The translations under genes were made by a program, and so were the position numbers. From NCBI RefSeq assembly GCF_000696095.1, contig NZ_BAYX01000003.1, positions 372,001-436,000 on the forward strand: DNA of 64,000 bases, given 5' to 3'. Under the pieces are notes generated by a model, which was given only the letters and a program-made list of their open reading frames with translations, ran no database searches and had not been told where the DNA came from. The DNA comes from Rhizobium rhizogenes NBRC 13257. Its GTDB lineage: Bacteria; Pseudomonadota; Alphaproteobacteria; Rhizobiales; Rhizobiaceae. Positions 44,568 to 54,102 of this stretch are shown in pieces (position 1 is the first letter of the stretch; the number at the start of each line of letters is the position of its first letter).

Positions 44568-45758
44568 TTGTCGGACTTTCGGCGCGAAGAACGAGCTGCA
44601 GCCAACGCTATCAAAGCCAAAGATGGCATGCGAAGCGAGGAAACTGCACCGCCGCATGGTGAGCGCCGTCGTTTCCCACGGCAGGCAGCAGCAACTGAAG
44701 AAGGGCAACCGGCTTCGTCGGCACTGAAGCCATTGCTGTTTTCCACGCGAGATCTGGCGCCGATAGATCAATTTGCTGCTTGGCAGGCCTATGTGGCCCC
44801 CCTGATGGACATTCAGCGTCCGGATGTTTCCTCCCAGGATACGGAGTTCGTTGCCGATCACGCGTCGTGGAATCTCGGAGGAATGCTGGTCGTCCAACAA
44901 AATGCACCTCCCCACAGCTACATGCGCTCGCAGGCGAAGGTGAGATCGGATCTCATCGACCATTGGCATGTCTCGATATTGCGCAACGGCCATATGTGGA
45001 CTGAAGTCGATGGGCATGTCTCGGAGGGTGAGCCGGGAAATGTAGAGTTGCGATCCCTGGGGCACCCTTTTCGGGGTCGATCAACCCAGTCGCGGAGCCT
45101 GTCGCTTTATTTGCCTCGCGAACTATTTTTTGACATTCCCGGCTCCACGGAGATCAAGAACAACACCGCATTGTCCGGCACCTACACCAAATTGCTGATA
45201 GAATATCTGGACAGTCTCGAGGAAAACCTTTCACGCTTTGCCGCAAAGGATCTTCCCCATGTGGTACAGACGACGCGCGATATGATTTTGACCTGTGTTT
45301 CGTCGTCGGCCGTTGATGCGACTGTCTCGGAGCAGCACAGCAACTGGGCTTTGATGGAACGCATGCGGCGTCTCGTGCAGCGCAATTTGATGTCGCCCGA
45401 TCTCACGACGGAGTGGCTATGTCGGGAACTCGGCGTTTCGCGCACCCGCCTCTACCAACTGCTCGAGCCGGATGGCGGAATTCATCACTACATTCAGCGG
45501 CGCCGTCTTCTGTCTGCTCATGCGGCCCTCAGCGATATCACCAATCGGCAGCAAATCGGCGATATTGCCTTTGCCGTTGGGTTTTCGTCTGCCGCCCACT
45601 TCAGCCGGGCCTTCAGCAAAGAATTTGGCTATAGTCCTCGTGAGGCACGGAACCTGACTGTTCCGCCTTATCTTGGGCATGTAGCTGCACCGACGTCTGA
45701 GATCGAAGATGATCACTCCTTCGACAAGTGGCTGAGAATGCTCGGCCATAGCCGCTAA
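44568..45758 (+). CDS. cuxR: CuxR-like AraC regulator with RxxxR motif (c-di-GMP-responsive type)
   Basis: A 396-residue AraC regulator. R34-x-x-x-R38 in ERRRFPR, near the N-terminus, matches the RxxxR motif by which CuxR of S. meliloti binds c-di-GMP; a cupin-like domain follows (about 55-220) and the AraC helix-turn-helix pair lies at about 285-380 (LTTEWLCRELGVSRTRLYQL and QQIGDIAFAVGFSSAAHFSR). In S. meliloti, CuxR activates the next operon, uxs1-uxe, and here uxs follows at 565 bases. TTG 44568 with GGAGAGG seven bases upstream is the best start; ATG 44628 would keep RxxxR as well. Paralogue at 54614. Confidence 0.85.
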   Translation: MSDFRREERAAANAIKAKDGMRSEETAPPHGERRRFPRQAAATEEGQPASSALKPLLFSTRDLAPIDQFAAWQAYVAPLMDIQRPDVSSQDTEFVADHASWNLGGMLVVQQNAPPHSYMRSQAKVRSDLIDHWHVSILRNGHMWTEVDGHVSEGEPGNVELRSLGHPFRGRSTQSRSLSLYLPRELFFDIPGSTEIKNNTALSGTYTKLLIEYLDSLEENLSRFAAKDLPHVVQTTRDMILTCVSSSAVDATVSEQHSNWALMERMRRLVQRNLMSPDLTTEWLCRELGVSRTRLYQLLEPDGGIHHYIQRRRLLSAHAALSDITNRQQIGDIAFAVGFSSAAHFSRAFSKEFGYSPREARNLTVPPYLGHVAAPTSEIEDDHSFDKWLRMLGHSR

Positions 45759-46323
45759 CCCGGGTTAGTCGACATCGGGCGGACTCTGGCATCGACATGT
45801 TGCAGTTCAAGCCGCGCCCACGCATGCGTTCAGCGGCTTGATCGGTGGGTTAATTTCCTCCTCACAAAGCGTCCGAGCACAATTGGCAACATTCGTTGTC
45901 GATTGCCGCTGCGCCGATTTTGATCCGCCAGGACTCCCGCGCCGTCAATGCCATCAGAATAACAGTAGCCGGGCTCCTAGTTCTCAACGCACCCGGCCAA
46001 CAAAGGAGATCAATTTTCAGCGCGGTATCCGCTCAAGGGGAGATTAACTACAAAGTTTTTCCCGAGAACTACATAAATCACACGGATAATATTCGACTGT
46101 CTCCTGTATTTGTTTGTTTTAACTATGCCAATTTGAGAAAAATAATATGGACGAAATGTAAAGTTTTTGAATTCCCGGATAACGACAGTTAGAAGAAATA
46201 TATTTAAGTTATAATTAGCGATGCAAAAATTGATTAACTATCGCTGACGCTAGAAGGCAAGAAGTTAAAAGTTCTTTTTGCCTGAATATGTTGAGCGTAA
46301 AACAAAATAGTGGGGAGAGTTTT
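45759..46323. other. promoter region of the uxs operon
   Basis: About 565 bases, AT-rich from 46030 onward. No open frame with a ribosome binding site. It contains the inverted repeat at 46255-46283. CuxR-type activators would be expected to bind here. Confidence 0.55.
46255..46283. promoter_or_regulatory. inverted repeat upstream of uxs
   Basis: AGGCAAGAAG and CTTTTTGCCT (nine of ten pairs plus one G-U) flank a nine-base spacer. It ends 40 bases before the uxs start codon. It could be a CuxR operator, an attenuator or a leader hairpin. Confidence 0.5.
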
Positions 46324-47337
46324 ATGAGCATGACCTTCAGATCTTCACATCTATCTCTGATGCATACCGCAAGACGCGTAATTCTTGTTGCCGGAGGCGC
46401 AGGATTTCTCGGATCGCATCTTTGTGAGCGTCTGTTACTTGAAGGTCACGAAGTGATCTGTGTGGACGATTTCTCGACGGGGCGGATGGAGAATATGCGG
46501 CATCTGCTGCGCTTCGATACTTTCAGTTTTATCCGCCATGATATTATCGGGTCGATCGATCTGCCCGTTGACGAGATTTACAATCTAGCTTGCCCGGCTT
46601 CACCGCAGCATTATCAGGCAGACCCGATCCATACCTTGAAAACATGCGTATTCGGATCGTTAAACCTTCTAGAGCTGGCCGCCCATCATCAGGCAAGGAT
46701 ATTCCAGGCTTCCACTTCGGAAATCTATGGAGATCCCCAGGTCCATCCGCAGCCTGAAGGCTATTGGGGCCATGTTAATTCCTTCGGTCCGCGCTCCTGC
46801 TATGATGAAGGCAAGCGTTCTGCAGAGACGCTTTTCTACGATTTCCATAAGAAATATGGCGTCGATATCAGAATTGCGCGCATCTTCAATACTTACGGGC
46901 CGCGCATGCGTCCTGACGATGGCCGCGTCGTTTCCAATTTCATCGTCCAAGCGCTCAAGGGGCAGGATATCACCATCTACGGCGATGGTTCGCAGACGCG
47001 CTCCTTCTGTTATGTCGATGATCTGATCGAGGGTTTCACTCGGCTGATGCGCAGCCAGCCGGCAATTCACACGCCGGTCAACCTTGGCAATCCGACCGAG
47101 TTTAGTATCCGCAATCTCGCGGAACAGGTCGTCGCGATGACGGGATCACCATCGAAAATTGTCTATCAGCCACTGCCGGTCGATGATCCTCGCCAGCGCC
47201 GACCCGATATTACGGTCGCAAAACGGGAATTGAAGTGGGAGCCGTCTGTCGCATTGGCGGACGGTCTGAAGTCGACGGTTTCCTATTTCGAACGTCAACT
47301 CGTTCGCCCCAATGGCGAGCTTGTCGAGGTGGCGTGA
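46324..47337 (+). CDS. uxs: UDP-glucuronate decarboxylase (UDP-xylose synthase)
   Basis: A 337-residue extended [18 protein letters not shown] binds [32 protein letters not shown], the catalytic YDEGKR and [20 protein letters not shown] are the UXS hallmarks. It converts UDP-glucuronate to UDP-xylose. GGGGAGAG stands before ATG 46324; an upstream start at 46288 is less likely. The next gene overlaps its stop by one base. With ugd further on, UDP-glucose can be turned to UDP-xylose inside the operon. Confidence 0.93.
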   Translation: MSMTFRSSHLSLMHTARRVILVAGGAGFLGSHLCERLLLEGHEVICVDDFSTGRMENMRHLLRFDTFSFIRHDIIGSIDLPVDEIYNLACPASPQHYQADPIHTLKTCVFGSLNLLELAAHHQARIFQASTSEIYGDPQVHPQPEGYWGHVNSFGPRSCYDEGKRSAETLFYDFHKKYGVDIRIARIFNTYGPRMRPDDGRVVSNFIVQALKGQDITIYGDGSQTRSFCYVDDLIEGFTRLMRSQPAIHTPVNLGNPTEFSIRNLAEQVVAMTGSPSKIVYQPLPVDDPRQRRPDITVAKRELKWEPSVALADGLKSTVSYFERQLVRPNGELVEVA

Positions 47338-48323
47338 TGTCCATGCGAAACATACTCGTCGTAGGTGGTGCCGGCTTCATCGGCAGCCACACCGCCAAGC
47401 TTTTGCGCAAGCAAGGCTATGAGCCGATTGTTTATGACAATCTCTCGACAGGCCATGAAGAGTCGGTACGCTGGGGTCCTCTTGAAAAGGGGGATATTCT
47501 CGACACGCAACGTCTCGTCGAGGTTCTCACAAAATACAGCCCTGATGCGGTGATACATTTCGCGGCCTCGGCCTATGTGGGTGAGTCCGTTGAAGATCCA
47601 GCGAAATACTACGCCAACAATGTGAACGGCACTCATTCGTTACTGGAAGCATGTCGCCGCTCGGGTACGGACAAGCTAATCTTCTCATCGAGCTGCGCGA
47701 TCTACGGCATTCCGGATCATCTACCGATCCGCGAGCACCAGATCCCGCAGCCGATAAATCCTTACGGCAGAACAAAGCTGATTGCGGAACATATGCTTGC
47801 TGACTATTCGGCGGCCTACGGGCTGCATTATGCAGCACTCCGCTATTTCAACGCGTCAGGCGCCGATCCGGAGCAAGAACTCGGCGAGTGGCATGATCCT
47901 GAGACACATCTGATCCCTCGTGCACTGCTTGCCGCAAGCGGCTCTATCGACTTTCTTCAAGTCTACGGCGACGACTACGACACGCCGGACGGCACATGCA
48001 TCCGCGACTACATCCATGTCATGGATCTTGCGCGCGCTCACATACTAGCCGTTGAATATCTGATGAGAGGTGGCGCCAATCTCGCCGTTAACCTGGGTAC
48101 TGGCCACGGAACATCCATTAAGGAGATTCTGACCGCGATCAGGCGAATTTCCCGATGCCCGGTGCCGGTCGAAATGCGTGCCCGTCGGGCAGGCGATCCA
48201 CCTGCGCTCTATGCAGCTTCGGGTCTTGCAGCCGAGAAACTCGGCTTTCAGCCTCTTTATTCAAACATTGAAACGATCATCCGAACTGCCGCTCCTTTCT
48301 TCGGATTGGAGGTGCACGAATGA
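47337..48323 (+). CDS. uxe: UDP-xylose/UDP-glucose 4-epimerase (GalE-like)
   Basis: A 328-residue GalE-like extended SDR: GGAGFIGSHTAKLL, SSSCAIYG, the catalytic YGRTK, RYFNASGADP and the C-terminal RRAGDPPALYA. By sequence alone it could be GalE, but its place after uxs matches S. meliloti uxs1-uxe, where the enzyme turns UDP-xylose into UDP-arabinose. So arabinose supply is the favoured role. It is coupled to both neighbours by overlaps of one and four bases. Confidence 0.88.
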   Translation: MSMRNILVVGGAGFIGSHTAKLLRKQGYEPIVYDNLSTGHEESVRWGPLEKGDILDTQRLVEVLTKYSPDAVIHFAASAYVGESVEDPAKYYANNVNGTHSLLEACRRSGTDKLIFSSSCAIYGIPDHLPIREHQIPQPINPYGRTKLIAEHMLADYSAAYGLHYAALRYFNASGADPEQELGEWHDPETHLIPRALLAASGSIDFLQVYGDDYDTPDGTCIRDYIHVMDLARAHILAVEYLMRGGANLAVNLGTGHGTSIKEILTAIRRISRCPVPVEMRARRAGDPPALYAASGLAAEKLGFQPLYSNIETIIRTAAPFFGLEVHE

Positions 48324-50155
48324 GTGTGCGCGAGATACAAGCTCAAGCAATACGAGACGAACCGCTGATGGTGCCAGTCCTGGCCGGTTATCGGCGCGCT
48401 GAATATCTTGCCGGCACCGCTTTATGGCTTGCCGCGGTTGTCTACTTCTGGCGCTGGTGGTTTGTCCCCGCGCACCATGTTTATCTTGTCGGATCCATTT
48501 TGGTGACCTCGGTGCTGGCCTGGGTCACAATCATTCCGGTCTATTTTATTGTCGTCTTTTACCGCGCGCGGAAACCAGGCGGACGGCTGCGTTTGCCTGC
48601 CGGGGGCCGCGTGGCAATGGTGGTGACGAAGGCACCATCGGAGCCTTTCGAAATCGTGGCTAAGACATTGTCCGCCATGTTGGCGCAAAAAGTGCCGCAC
48701 GACACCTGGCTTGCCGATGAAGATCCTTCGCCCGCGACACTGGACTGGTGCCACAAACAAGGCGTTCATGTTTCCACTCGTAAGGGTCGTGAGGATTATC
48801 ACCGCCAGACATGGCCGCGCCGTACTCGTTGCAAGGAAGGCAATCTCGCCTTCTTTTATGATCACTATGGCTATGCGCGCTATGATTTCGTCGCTCAGCT
48901 TGATGCCGATCATGTGCCGGAACCTGACTATCTTTATCAGATGCTGCGTCCCTTCGCCGACCCGGCGGTTGGCTATGTCTCCGCGCCCAGCATATGTGAC
49001 CATAACGCCCATGAAAGTTGGTCAGCGCGTGGTCGTCTCTATGCCGAAGCCAGCATGCATGGATCGCTGCAGGCAGGCTTCAATGGCGGGCTGGCACCGC
49101 TTTGCATCGGCTCGCACTACGCCGTTCGAACCGCAGCCCTCAAGGATATAGGTGGGCTTGGTCCTGAACTTGCCGAGGATCACTCGACCACGTTGATGAT
49201 GAACGCGCACGGTTGGCGCGGTGTTCATGCACTCGACGCCATCGCTCATGGCGATGGTCCGCGCACCTTCACAGATCTCATTACGCAAGAGTTCCAATGG
49301 TCGCGCAGCCTGATGATGATTCTGCTGCAATATTCGCCGAAGCTGGTCGGACATCTGCCATTGCGGCTGAAGATGCAGTTCCTGTTCTCGCAGCTTTGGT
49401 ACTGTCTCTTCTCGCTCTTCATGGCGTTGATGTTTTTTCTGCCCGTGGCCGCGCTTATAAGCGGAAGGATTTTCGTTGATGTGTCCTATCCTGACTTTCT
49501 GCTTCATTTCGTGCCACAGTCGGTGTTGCTGATCCTGCTTGCCTATCGGTGGCGCAAAACCGGCACCTTCCGGCCGATCGATGCCAAGATTCTCAGTTGG
49601 GAAATGACATTGTTTCTGTTCGCCCGCTGGCCGTGGGCACTTGCGGGAACTCTGGCGGCGATGCGCGACTGGGCAATGGGATCTTTCGTGGATTTTCGGG
49701 TCACGCCGAAGGGCACGTCTGATGTCGATCCACTCCCTTCCAGGGTTCTCGCGCCTTATATCTTGCTGTCGCTGATCTCAGTTCTGCCGGTACTGTTCGT
49801 CGCCAATGCCAGAGACACCGGCGGCTTCTACATTTTCGCCACGGTGAACGCAGCCATCTATACGCTGCTCGTCTTGGTTATCGTTCTGCAGCATGCTCGC
49901 GAAAACATCGTGTGCATGGCCAGCCGCTTTTATCGTCCGGCGCTCGCCGGAAGCCTGCTCACCCTGATCGTTTTGCCATGTGTTGCCACCATCGAGCGCG
50001 GCCGTAGCGGGATCGAGTCGCTGACCTGGGACACGAGCGGCTACACGCTGTTCGAATACCGTTTTTCGGTCGCAGGCGCCGGAATAGGCGGACATGACCT
50101 GCACAGGATCGTGTTCAATCCCCGTTGGCGCACGAGTGGCGCTAACACAAATTGA
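48320..50155 (+). CDS. cellulose-synthase-like processive glycosyltransferase (GT2)
   Basis: A 611-residue membrane GT2. Two helices (about 30-80) precede the catalytic domain with LADEDPS, FVAQLDADHVPEPD, LAEDHSTTL and FQWSR (the D, DxD, ED and QxxxW positions), and at least five helices follow. It resembles BcsA without a PilZ domain. It should build and extrude a glycan from UDP-sugars, probably the arabinose/xylose-containing chain suggested by uxs and uxe. The start overlaps the uxe stop by four bases. Confidence 0.88.
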   Translation: MSVREIQAQAIRDEPLMVPVLAGYRRAEYLAGTALWLAAVVYFWRWWFVPAHHVYLVGSILVTSVLAWVTIIPVYFIVVFYRARKPGGRLRLPAGGRVAMVVTKAPSEPFEIVAKTLSAMLAQKVPHDTWLADEDPSPATLDWCHKQGVHVSTRKGREDYHRQTWPRRTRCKEGNLAFFYDHYGYARYDFVAQLDADHVPEPDYLYQMLRPFADPAVGYVSAPSICDHNAHESWSARGRLYAEASMHGSLQAGFNGGLAPLCIGSHYAVRTAALKDIGGLGPELAEDHSTTLMMNAHGWRGVHALDAIAHGDGPRTFTDLITQEFQWSRSLMMILLQYSPKLVGHLPLRLKMQFLFSQLWYCLFSLFMALMFFLPVAALISGRIFVDVSYPDFLLHFVPQSVLLILLAYRWRKTGTFRPIDAKILSWEMTLFLFARWPWALAGTLAAMRDWAMGSFVDFRVTPKGTSDVDPLPSRVLAPYILLSLISVLPVLFVANARDTGGFYIFATVNAAIYTLLVLVIVLQHARENIVCMASRFYRPALAGSLLTLIVLPCVATIERGRSGIESLTWDTSGYTLFEYRFSVAGAGIGGHDLHRIVFNPRWRTSGANTN

Positions 50156-50173
50156 TAACAGGAAAGGGCGCCA

Positions 50174-51610
50174 TTGGCGCGAACGCAAATGAAAATAGCT
50201 GTTATCGGAACCGGATATGTAGGCTTGGTTAGCGGCACATGCTTTGCCGAATGGGGCAACACTGTTGTCTGTGTGGATAAAAATGCGCGGAAGATTGCAG
50301 ACCTCCAGCAGGGCAGAATGCCGATCTACGAGCCCGAACTCGACGAATTGGTCGAGCGCAACTACGCCTCGGGACGGCTTGACTTCACCTGCAACCTGGC
50401 CGAGGCGGTAGACGGAGCCGCGGTCGTCTTCATAGCCGTCGGCACGCCGCCACGCGCCGATCATGGAGATGCGGACCTTTCCTTCGTCTATATGGCAGCG
50501 CGCGAACTTGCGCCGTTGATCGCGGACAACACGGTTGTGGTGGTCAAATCGACCGTGCCCGTCGGCACGGGGGACGTGGTGCAGAAGATCATCGGTTCTG
50601 TCCGCAAAGCCGGCACGTTCTCTGTTGCCTCCAATCCGGAATTCTTACGCGAAGGCGTCGCGGTCAGCGACTTCCTTGCGCCGGACCGCGTTGTGATCGG
50701 CGTCGAGGACGAGCGTGCGTCCAAGCGTCTTATCGAACTCTATGACGGTCCGATCGCGTCGCAGAACACGCCGGTTCTCATCACCATGCGGCGCACCTCG
50801 GAACTGATCAAATATGCCGCGAACGCATTTCTGGCGACCAAGATCACCTTCATCAATGAACTGGCCGATCTTTGCGAACAGGTGGGTAGCGACGTAAACG
50901 AGCTGGCGCTCGGCATTGGGCTCGACAAGCGTATTGGGACAAGCTTTCTCACCGCCGGGCCTGGCTATGGCGGCTCCTGTTTTCCAAAGGATACGCTGGC
51001 GCTTCTGCGGACAGCGCAGGATCATGGGGTAGCTCTTCGCATTGTGGAGGAGACCGTCAGCGCCAATGAGGCACGTAAGCGACGCATGGCGCTGAAAGTG
51101 ATGGAAGCACTTGGCAACGACATAGACGGCCTGACCATCGCCATCTTCGGCCTCACGTTCAAACCCGATACCGACGACATGCGCGATGCGCCCTCTGTGC
51201 CACTCATAGAAGCGTTGCAACGTTTCGGCGGCCGCATCCGCGCCTATGACCCTGTCGGCATGGAGAATGCTGCGAAAATCCTCAACGACGTCGAATTCTG
51301 TGACGACCCCTATGAATGCGCGAGAGGCGCCGCCGCCGTTGTCGTCATCACGGAATGGGAAACCATCAAGAAGATCGATCTGGCTCAACTCAAGCAGAAC
51401 ATGCGTCAGCCAATTCTCATAGATCTTAGAAACGCTTTGAATGCCGATGCGGCCGAACAGCTTGGGTTTCGCGTTTCATCCATCGGCCGGTCGGCCAGGA
51501 CAGAGAGCGATATTCAAAACACCGCGAGGCGGAGGAACAGTACCCTACGGGCGGTCAACATAACAACGGCAAAAGCTGCCTCGGTTGCTGTGCGGGAGGA
51601 ACAAAAATGA
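50174..51610 (+). CDS. ugd: UDP-glucose 6-dehydrogenase
   Basis: A 473-478-residue UDP-glucose dehydrogenase: MKIAVIGTGYVGLVSGTCFA (Rossmann motif), SNPEFLREG, the catalytic GPGYGGSCFPKD with the active-site Cys, and FGLTFKPDTDDMRDAPS. It makes UDP-glucuronate, the substrate of uxs. The start used is TTG 50174, which has AGGAAAGGG six bases before it; ATG 50189 is the usual family start but has no such site. A 35-residue polar tail follows the normal end. The following gene overlaps by four bases. Confidence 0.93.
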   Translation: MARTQMKIAVIGTGYVGLVSGTCFAEWGNTVVCVDKNARKIADLQQGRMPIYEPELDELVERNYASGRLDFTCNLAEAVDGAAVVFIAVGTPPRADHGDADLSFVYMAARELAPLIADNTVVVVKSTVPVGTGDVVQKIIGSVRKAGTFSVASNPEFLREGVAVSDFLAPDRVVIGVEDERASKRLIELYDGPIASQNTPVLITMRRTSELIKYAANAFLATKITFINELADLCEQVGSDVNELALGIGLDKRIGTSFLTAGPGYGGSCFPKDTLALLRTAQDHGVALRIVEETVSANEARKRRMALKVMEALGNDIDGLTIAIFGLTFKPDTDDMRDAPSVPLIEALQRFGGRIRAYDPVGMENAAKILNDVEFCDDPYECARGAAAVVVITEWETIKKIDLAQLKQNMRQPILIDLRNALNADAAEQLGFRVSSIGRSARTESDIQNTARRRNSTLRAVNITTAKAASVAVREEQK

Positions 51611-52170
51611 CGCCATCGAACAACAAAACCACCCACCTTGCTTGTGCGACAGCGCTGGCCTTCGCCACTGCGTTCGGGCTTGCCGCGTCGAGCAATGCCG
51701 CCGCCGCCAAGGTCGATGTCAAGCTGCCTACAAGCGCCCGGCCCATGACGGCGGGTGAACTCTATGTGCTTTATCGTGACAAGACTTGGCAGTGGTCCGA
51801 TGGCGCGGGACGAATGCAGGATGCAGATCGCCGGTTTTTCGCCTGGATCGATGGAGCAGGAGGTCAGTCCTGGGCCGAGGGCCGTTGGACAGTAACCGAT
51901 ACGGGTCGCCTATGTTTCGTGGCGGCTTGGCATGCGACAAACGGCAAGTTCCCGGCAAAAACCTGCTTTGTCCATCAAATTAGCAATGGAACCATCTACC
52001 AAAGGCATGAGCCGGATGGGTCCTGGTTCGTATTTCGTCATGCCGTCGCCCAAAAAGCCGATGAGGCGGAGAAGCTGGTCGCTGATGACCTGGTTTCGCA
52101 GCGACTAGATGTCGTGAAAGCCACCTTGAGCGCGGGCAAAACCGAGCAGAAGAAGGAGACACTCCAATGA
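51607..52170 (+). CDS. secreted DUF995-type protein
   Basis: A 187-residue protein with a signal peptide (ALAFATAFGLAASSNAAAA, cut near residue 34). The mature part has LYVLYRDKTWQWSDGAGRM, GRWTVTDTGRLCFVAAWHA and IYQRHEPDGSWFVF, the pattern of the DUF995 family, with cysteines in CFVAAW and TCFVHQ. The family function is unknown. It is coupled to ugd and the glycosidase gene by four-base overlaps and has a paralogue two genes later. Confidence 0.8.
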   Translation: MTPSNNKTTHLACATALAFATAFGLAASSNAAAAKVDVKLPTSARPMTAGELYVLYRDKTWQWSDGAGRMQDADRRFFAWIDGAGGQSWAEGRWTVTDTGRLCFVAAWHATNGKFPAKTCFVHQISNGTIYQRHEPDGSWFVFRHAVAQKADEAEKLVADDLVSQRLDVVKATLSAGKTEQKKETLQ

Positions 52171-53114
52171 AAACCATATCCAAACTGACGGCAGCTATGC
52201 TTTGCACTGCCGCTATTTGCGGAGCAGCTTACACTGCCAGTGATGTTCTGGAGGCAAAGGCCGAGAACCAAAGCCTGTTCCATGATAAGAGGCCGATCAT
52301 CACCCCGCAATCGCTTGCTTCGGGTGCCTATGATCCGAATGGGGATTTTGCCAACGACCATAATCCCAAGATCGAGCATCTCTTCCTAGCCTGGGAAGAT
52401 GTCGATCTCGCAACTCTCAGCACGGCGGATGCTTATGCGCGCACCCGCGGGCGCGCATTGCTGATTACGATTGAGCCCTGGTCCTGGGCGCGCGACTGGC
52501 GCGTTGCGCCCGAGGATCTTTTGAGCGGGATTCTAGCCGGTCGCTACGATGCCAACATGGCAGCGGTGTGTTCGGCGGCAGCTAAGCTCCAGAGCCCAGT
52601 TACCATCCGCTGGGCCCAGGAAATGGATGAAAAGAACGGGCAGTTCACTTGGGCTTACTGGAAACCAGAAGGCTATGTGAAGGCCTATCGGCATGCCATC
52701 ACGGTCTGCCGCCAATATCTTCCATCCGCAAAATATATGTGGTCCCCAATGGGGAAGGAGGGACTTGAAGCCTACTACCCCGGCGATCGATATGTTGATG
52801 TCGTCGGTCTTTCGGTCTTCGGCTACCAACCATTCGATCAGAAAAAAATCGGACGGGACTCAACTTTTGTGGAAGCGACCAAGCCGGGCTACGACCGCGT
52901 TAAGGCCTTTGGAAAGCCGATCGTCATCGCCGAACTGGGCTATCAGGGGAATGACGCTTACAATCGCGCCTGGGCTGAAGAAGCCGCCAAGCCGCATGCC
53001 GAATTCCCGGACATGACAGCGGTCGTATATTTCAACGACCGTGAAGTCTATCCGTGGCCGGATGGCTTGGGTCGGCCGGATTGGCGTGTTGTTGCCAGCC
53101 CCCTCGTGAACTGA
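52167..53114 (+). CDS. secreted glycoside hydrolase (GH26-like)
   Basis: A 315-residue secreted protein. After a signal peptide (LTAAMLCTAAICGAAYTASD), a TIM-barrel with IRWAQEMDEKNG, the acid/base Glu, and IVIAELGYQGND, the nucleophile Glu, follow the GH26-like pattern. It may trim or release the polysaccharide in the periplasm; such hydrolases are common in glycan synthesis operons. Four-base overlap with the preceding gene. Confidence 0.85.
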   Translation: MKTISKLTAAMLCTAAICGAAYTASDVLEAKAENQSLFHDKRPIITPQSLASGAYDPNGDFANDHNPKIEHLFLAWEDVDLATLSTADAYARTRGRALLITIEPWSWARDWRVAPEDLLSGILAGRYDANMAAVCSAAAKLQSPVTIRWAQEMDEKNGQFTWAYWKPEGYVKAYRHAITVCRQYLPSAKYMWSPMGKEGLEAYYPGDRYVDVVGLSVFGYQPFDQKKIGRDSTFVEATKPGYDRVKAFGKPIVIAELGYQGNDAYNRAWAEEAAKPHAEFPDMTAVVYFNDREVYPWPDGLGRPDWRVVASPLVN

Positions 53115-53147
53115 TCACCGCAGTAAACAGCTGAAGTGGAAACAAAA

Positions 53148-53648
53148 ATGTCTTCGTTCCGTTTCGTCATTTTGAATGCTGCGCTTGCGACGTTGCTGTT
53201 ATTCGGGACAGCCAGTGCAGCAACACAACAACAGGCCGATCGGGTGATCGCCCGCGCGGCCAGTAAGGCAATGCCAATGAGCGCCGTCGAAGTACGTAGG
53301 CTCTATGTTGGGCGCTCGTGGGTATGGAAAAATGGTGCGGGTTTTTTCTCGAAGAACCGGAATCATTTCATCGCATGGTCGCATACAGGTGCCCAAAAGT
53401 CTTACGCAAAGGGCCGCTGGTATACGTCCAACAGGGGTAAACTCTGCATGAATGCCCTTTGGCATAGCAGGAAATTTGCCACACAGAATGTCTCCTGCTT
53501 TATGCATCGTGAGAAAGCAGGGGTCATCTATCAGAAACGGGCATCGGGCGGAAAATGGTATGTGTTCCGGCACAATCCGCTCAAGCATGATGATGAGGTC
53601 CGCAAACTGCGGCGGGGTGACTATGTCAGCAAACACCTGCCCGGTTGA
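53148..53648 (+). CDS. secreted DUF995-type protein (paralogue)
   Basis: A 166-residue protein with signal peptide (VILNAALATLLLFGTASA, cut near 25). The mature part has VRRLYVGRSWVWKNGAGFF, YAKGRWYTSNRGKLCMNALW and VSCFMHREK, then IYQKRASGGKWYVFRHN, the same pattern as the gene at 51607 and the same cysteines. ATG 53148 with AGTGGAA upstream is chosen over GTG 53136. Last gene of the uxs operon, 33 bases after the glycosidase. Confidence 0.8.
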   Translation: MSSFRFVILNAALATLLLFGTASAATQQQADRVIARAASKAMPMSAVEVRRLYVGRSWVWKNGAGFFSKNRNHFIAWSHTGAQKSYAKGRWYTSNRGKLCMNALWHSRKFATQNVSCFMHREKAGVIYQKRASGGKWYVFRHNPLKHDDEVRKLRRGDYVSKHLPG

Positions 53649-53662
53649 AAATCGGACGCTGG

Positions 53663-53743
53663 AATAGGGGCTATAGCGAAGTGCGGAAGCGAATTGTCTA
53701 TCATCAATTCGTGCAACCGCTGTCTAAGATAGCAGCCCCTATT
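53663..53743 (+). terminator. branched terminator-like hairpin after the uxs operon
   Basis: AATAGGGGCT at 53663-53672 pairs with AGCCCCTATT at 53734-53743, enclosing a smaller hairpin (GAATTG...CAATTC). There is only a short T run after it, so it may be a terminator of both this operon and the convergent gene that follows. Confidence 0.5.
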
Positions 53744-53781
53744 TCCGTCTCTTGAACGATCCGCAAGAGCCTATATTTGCA

Positions 53782-54102
53782 TCAAAATGTATTGCGCGCA
53801 CGACAGTGCGATGTTCTTCCAAATCCGCTTGGCGTGCAAATATAGGGTGCACCCTTGAAATACTCCTCTGCGGAAACATTGACTTTCGCTGCGCGCGGGT
53901 TCCCGTTGTAGAAGAACGTGTGATTTCTCTCATATTTTTTCATATATAATTCTATGGTTTTCTTTTCCGGTCGCTTCAAATCAGCTGCATTTACGCTGCC
54001 AAGTAGAGTTGTGGAAATTGCCAGCGCGCCGAAAGAAGCTAGTGCCAATTTTAATAGGCGATGATTAGGGCGCTCACTATATATGTGTCGATTCAACTTC
54101 AT
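53782..54102 (-). CDS. small secreted protein of unknown function
   Basis: A 106-residue protein with a signal peptide (LALASFGALAISTTLLGSVN, cut after AA near 40). The mature part has ELYMKKYERNHTFFYNGNPR and EEYFKGAPYICTPSGFGRTS, with cysteines near 89 and 100. AGGAAG before the ATG supports the start. It is convergent with the uxs operon and divergent from the second AraC gene. Confidence 0.75.
   Translation of the reverse strand: MKLNRHIYSERPNHRLLKLALASFGALAISTTLLGSVNAADLKRPEKKTIELYMKKYERNHTFFYNGNPRAAKVNVSAEEYFKGAPYICTPSGFGRTSHCRARNTF

Noticed and set aside
45896..46192. 98-codon open frame before uxs
   Set aside because: AT-rich end, no ribosome binding site and no recognisable domain; it overlaps the presumed promoter of the uxs operon.
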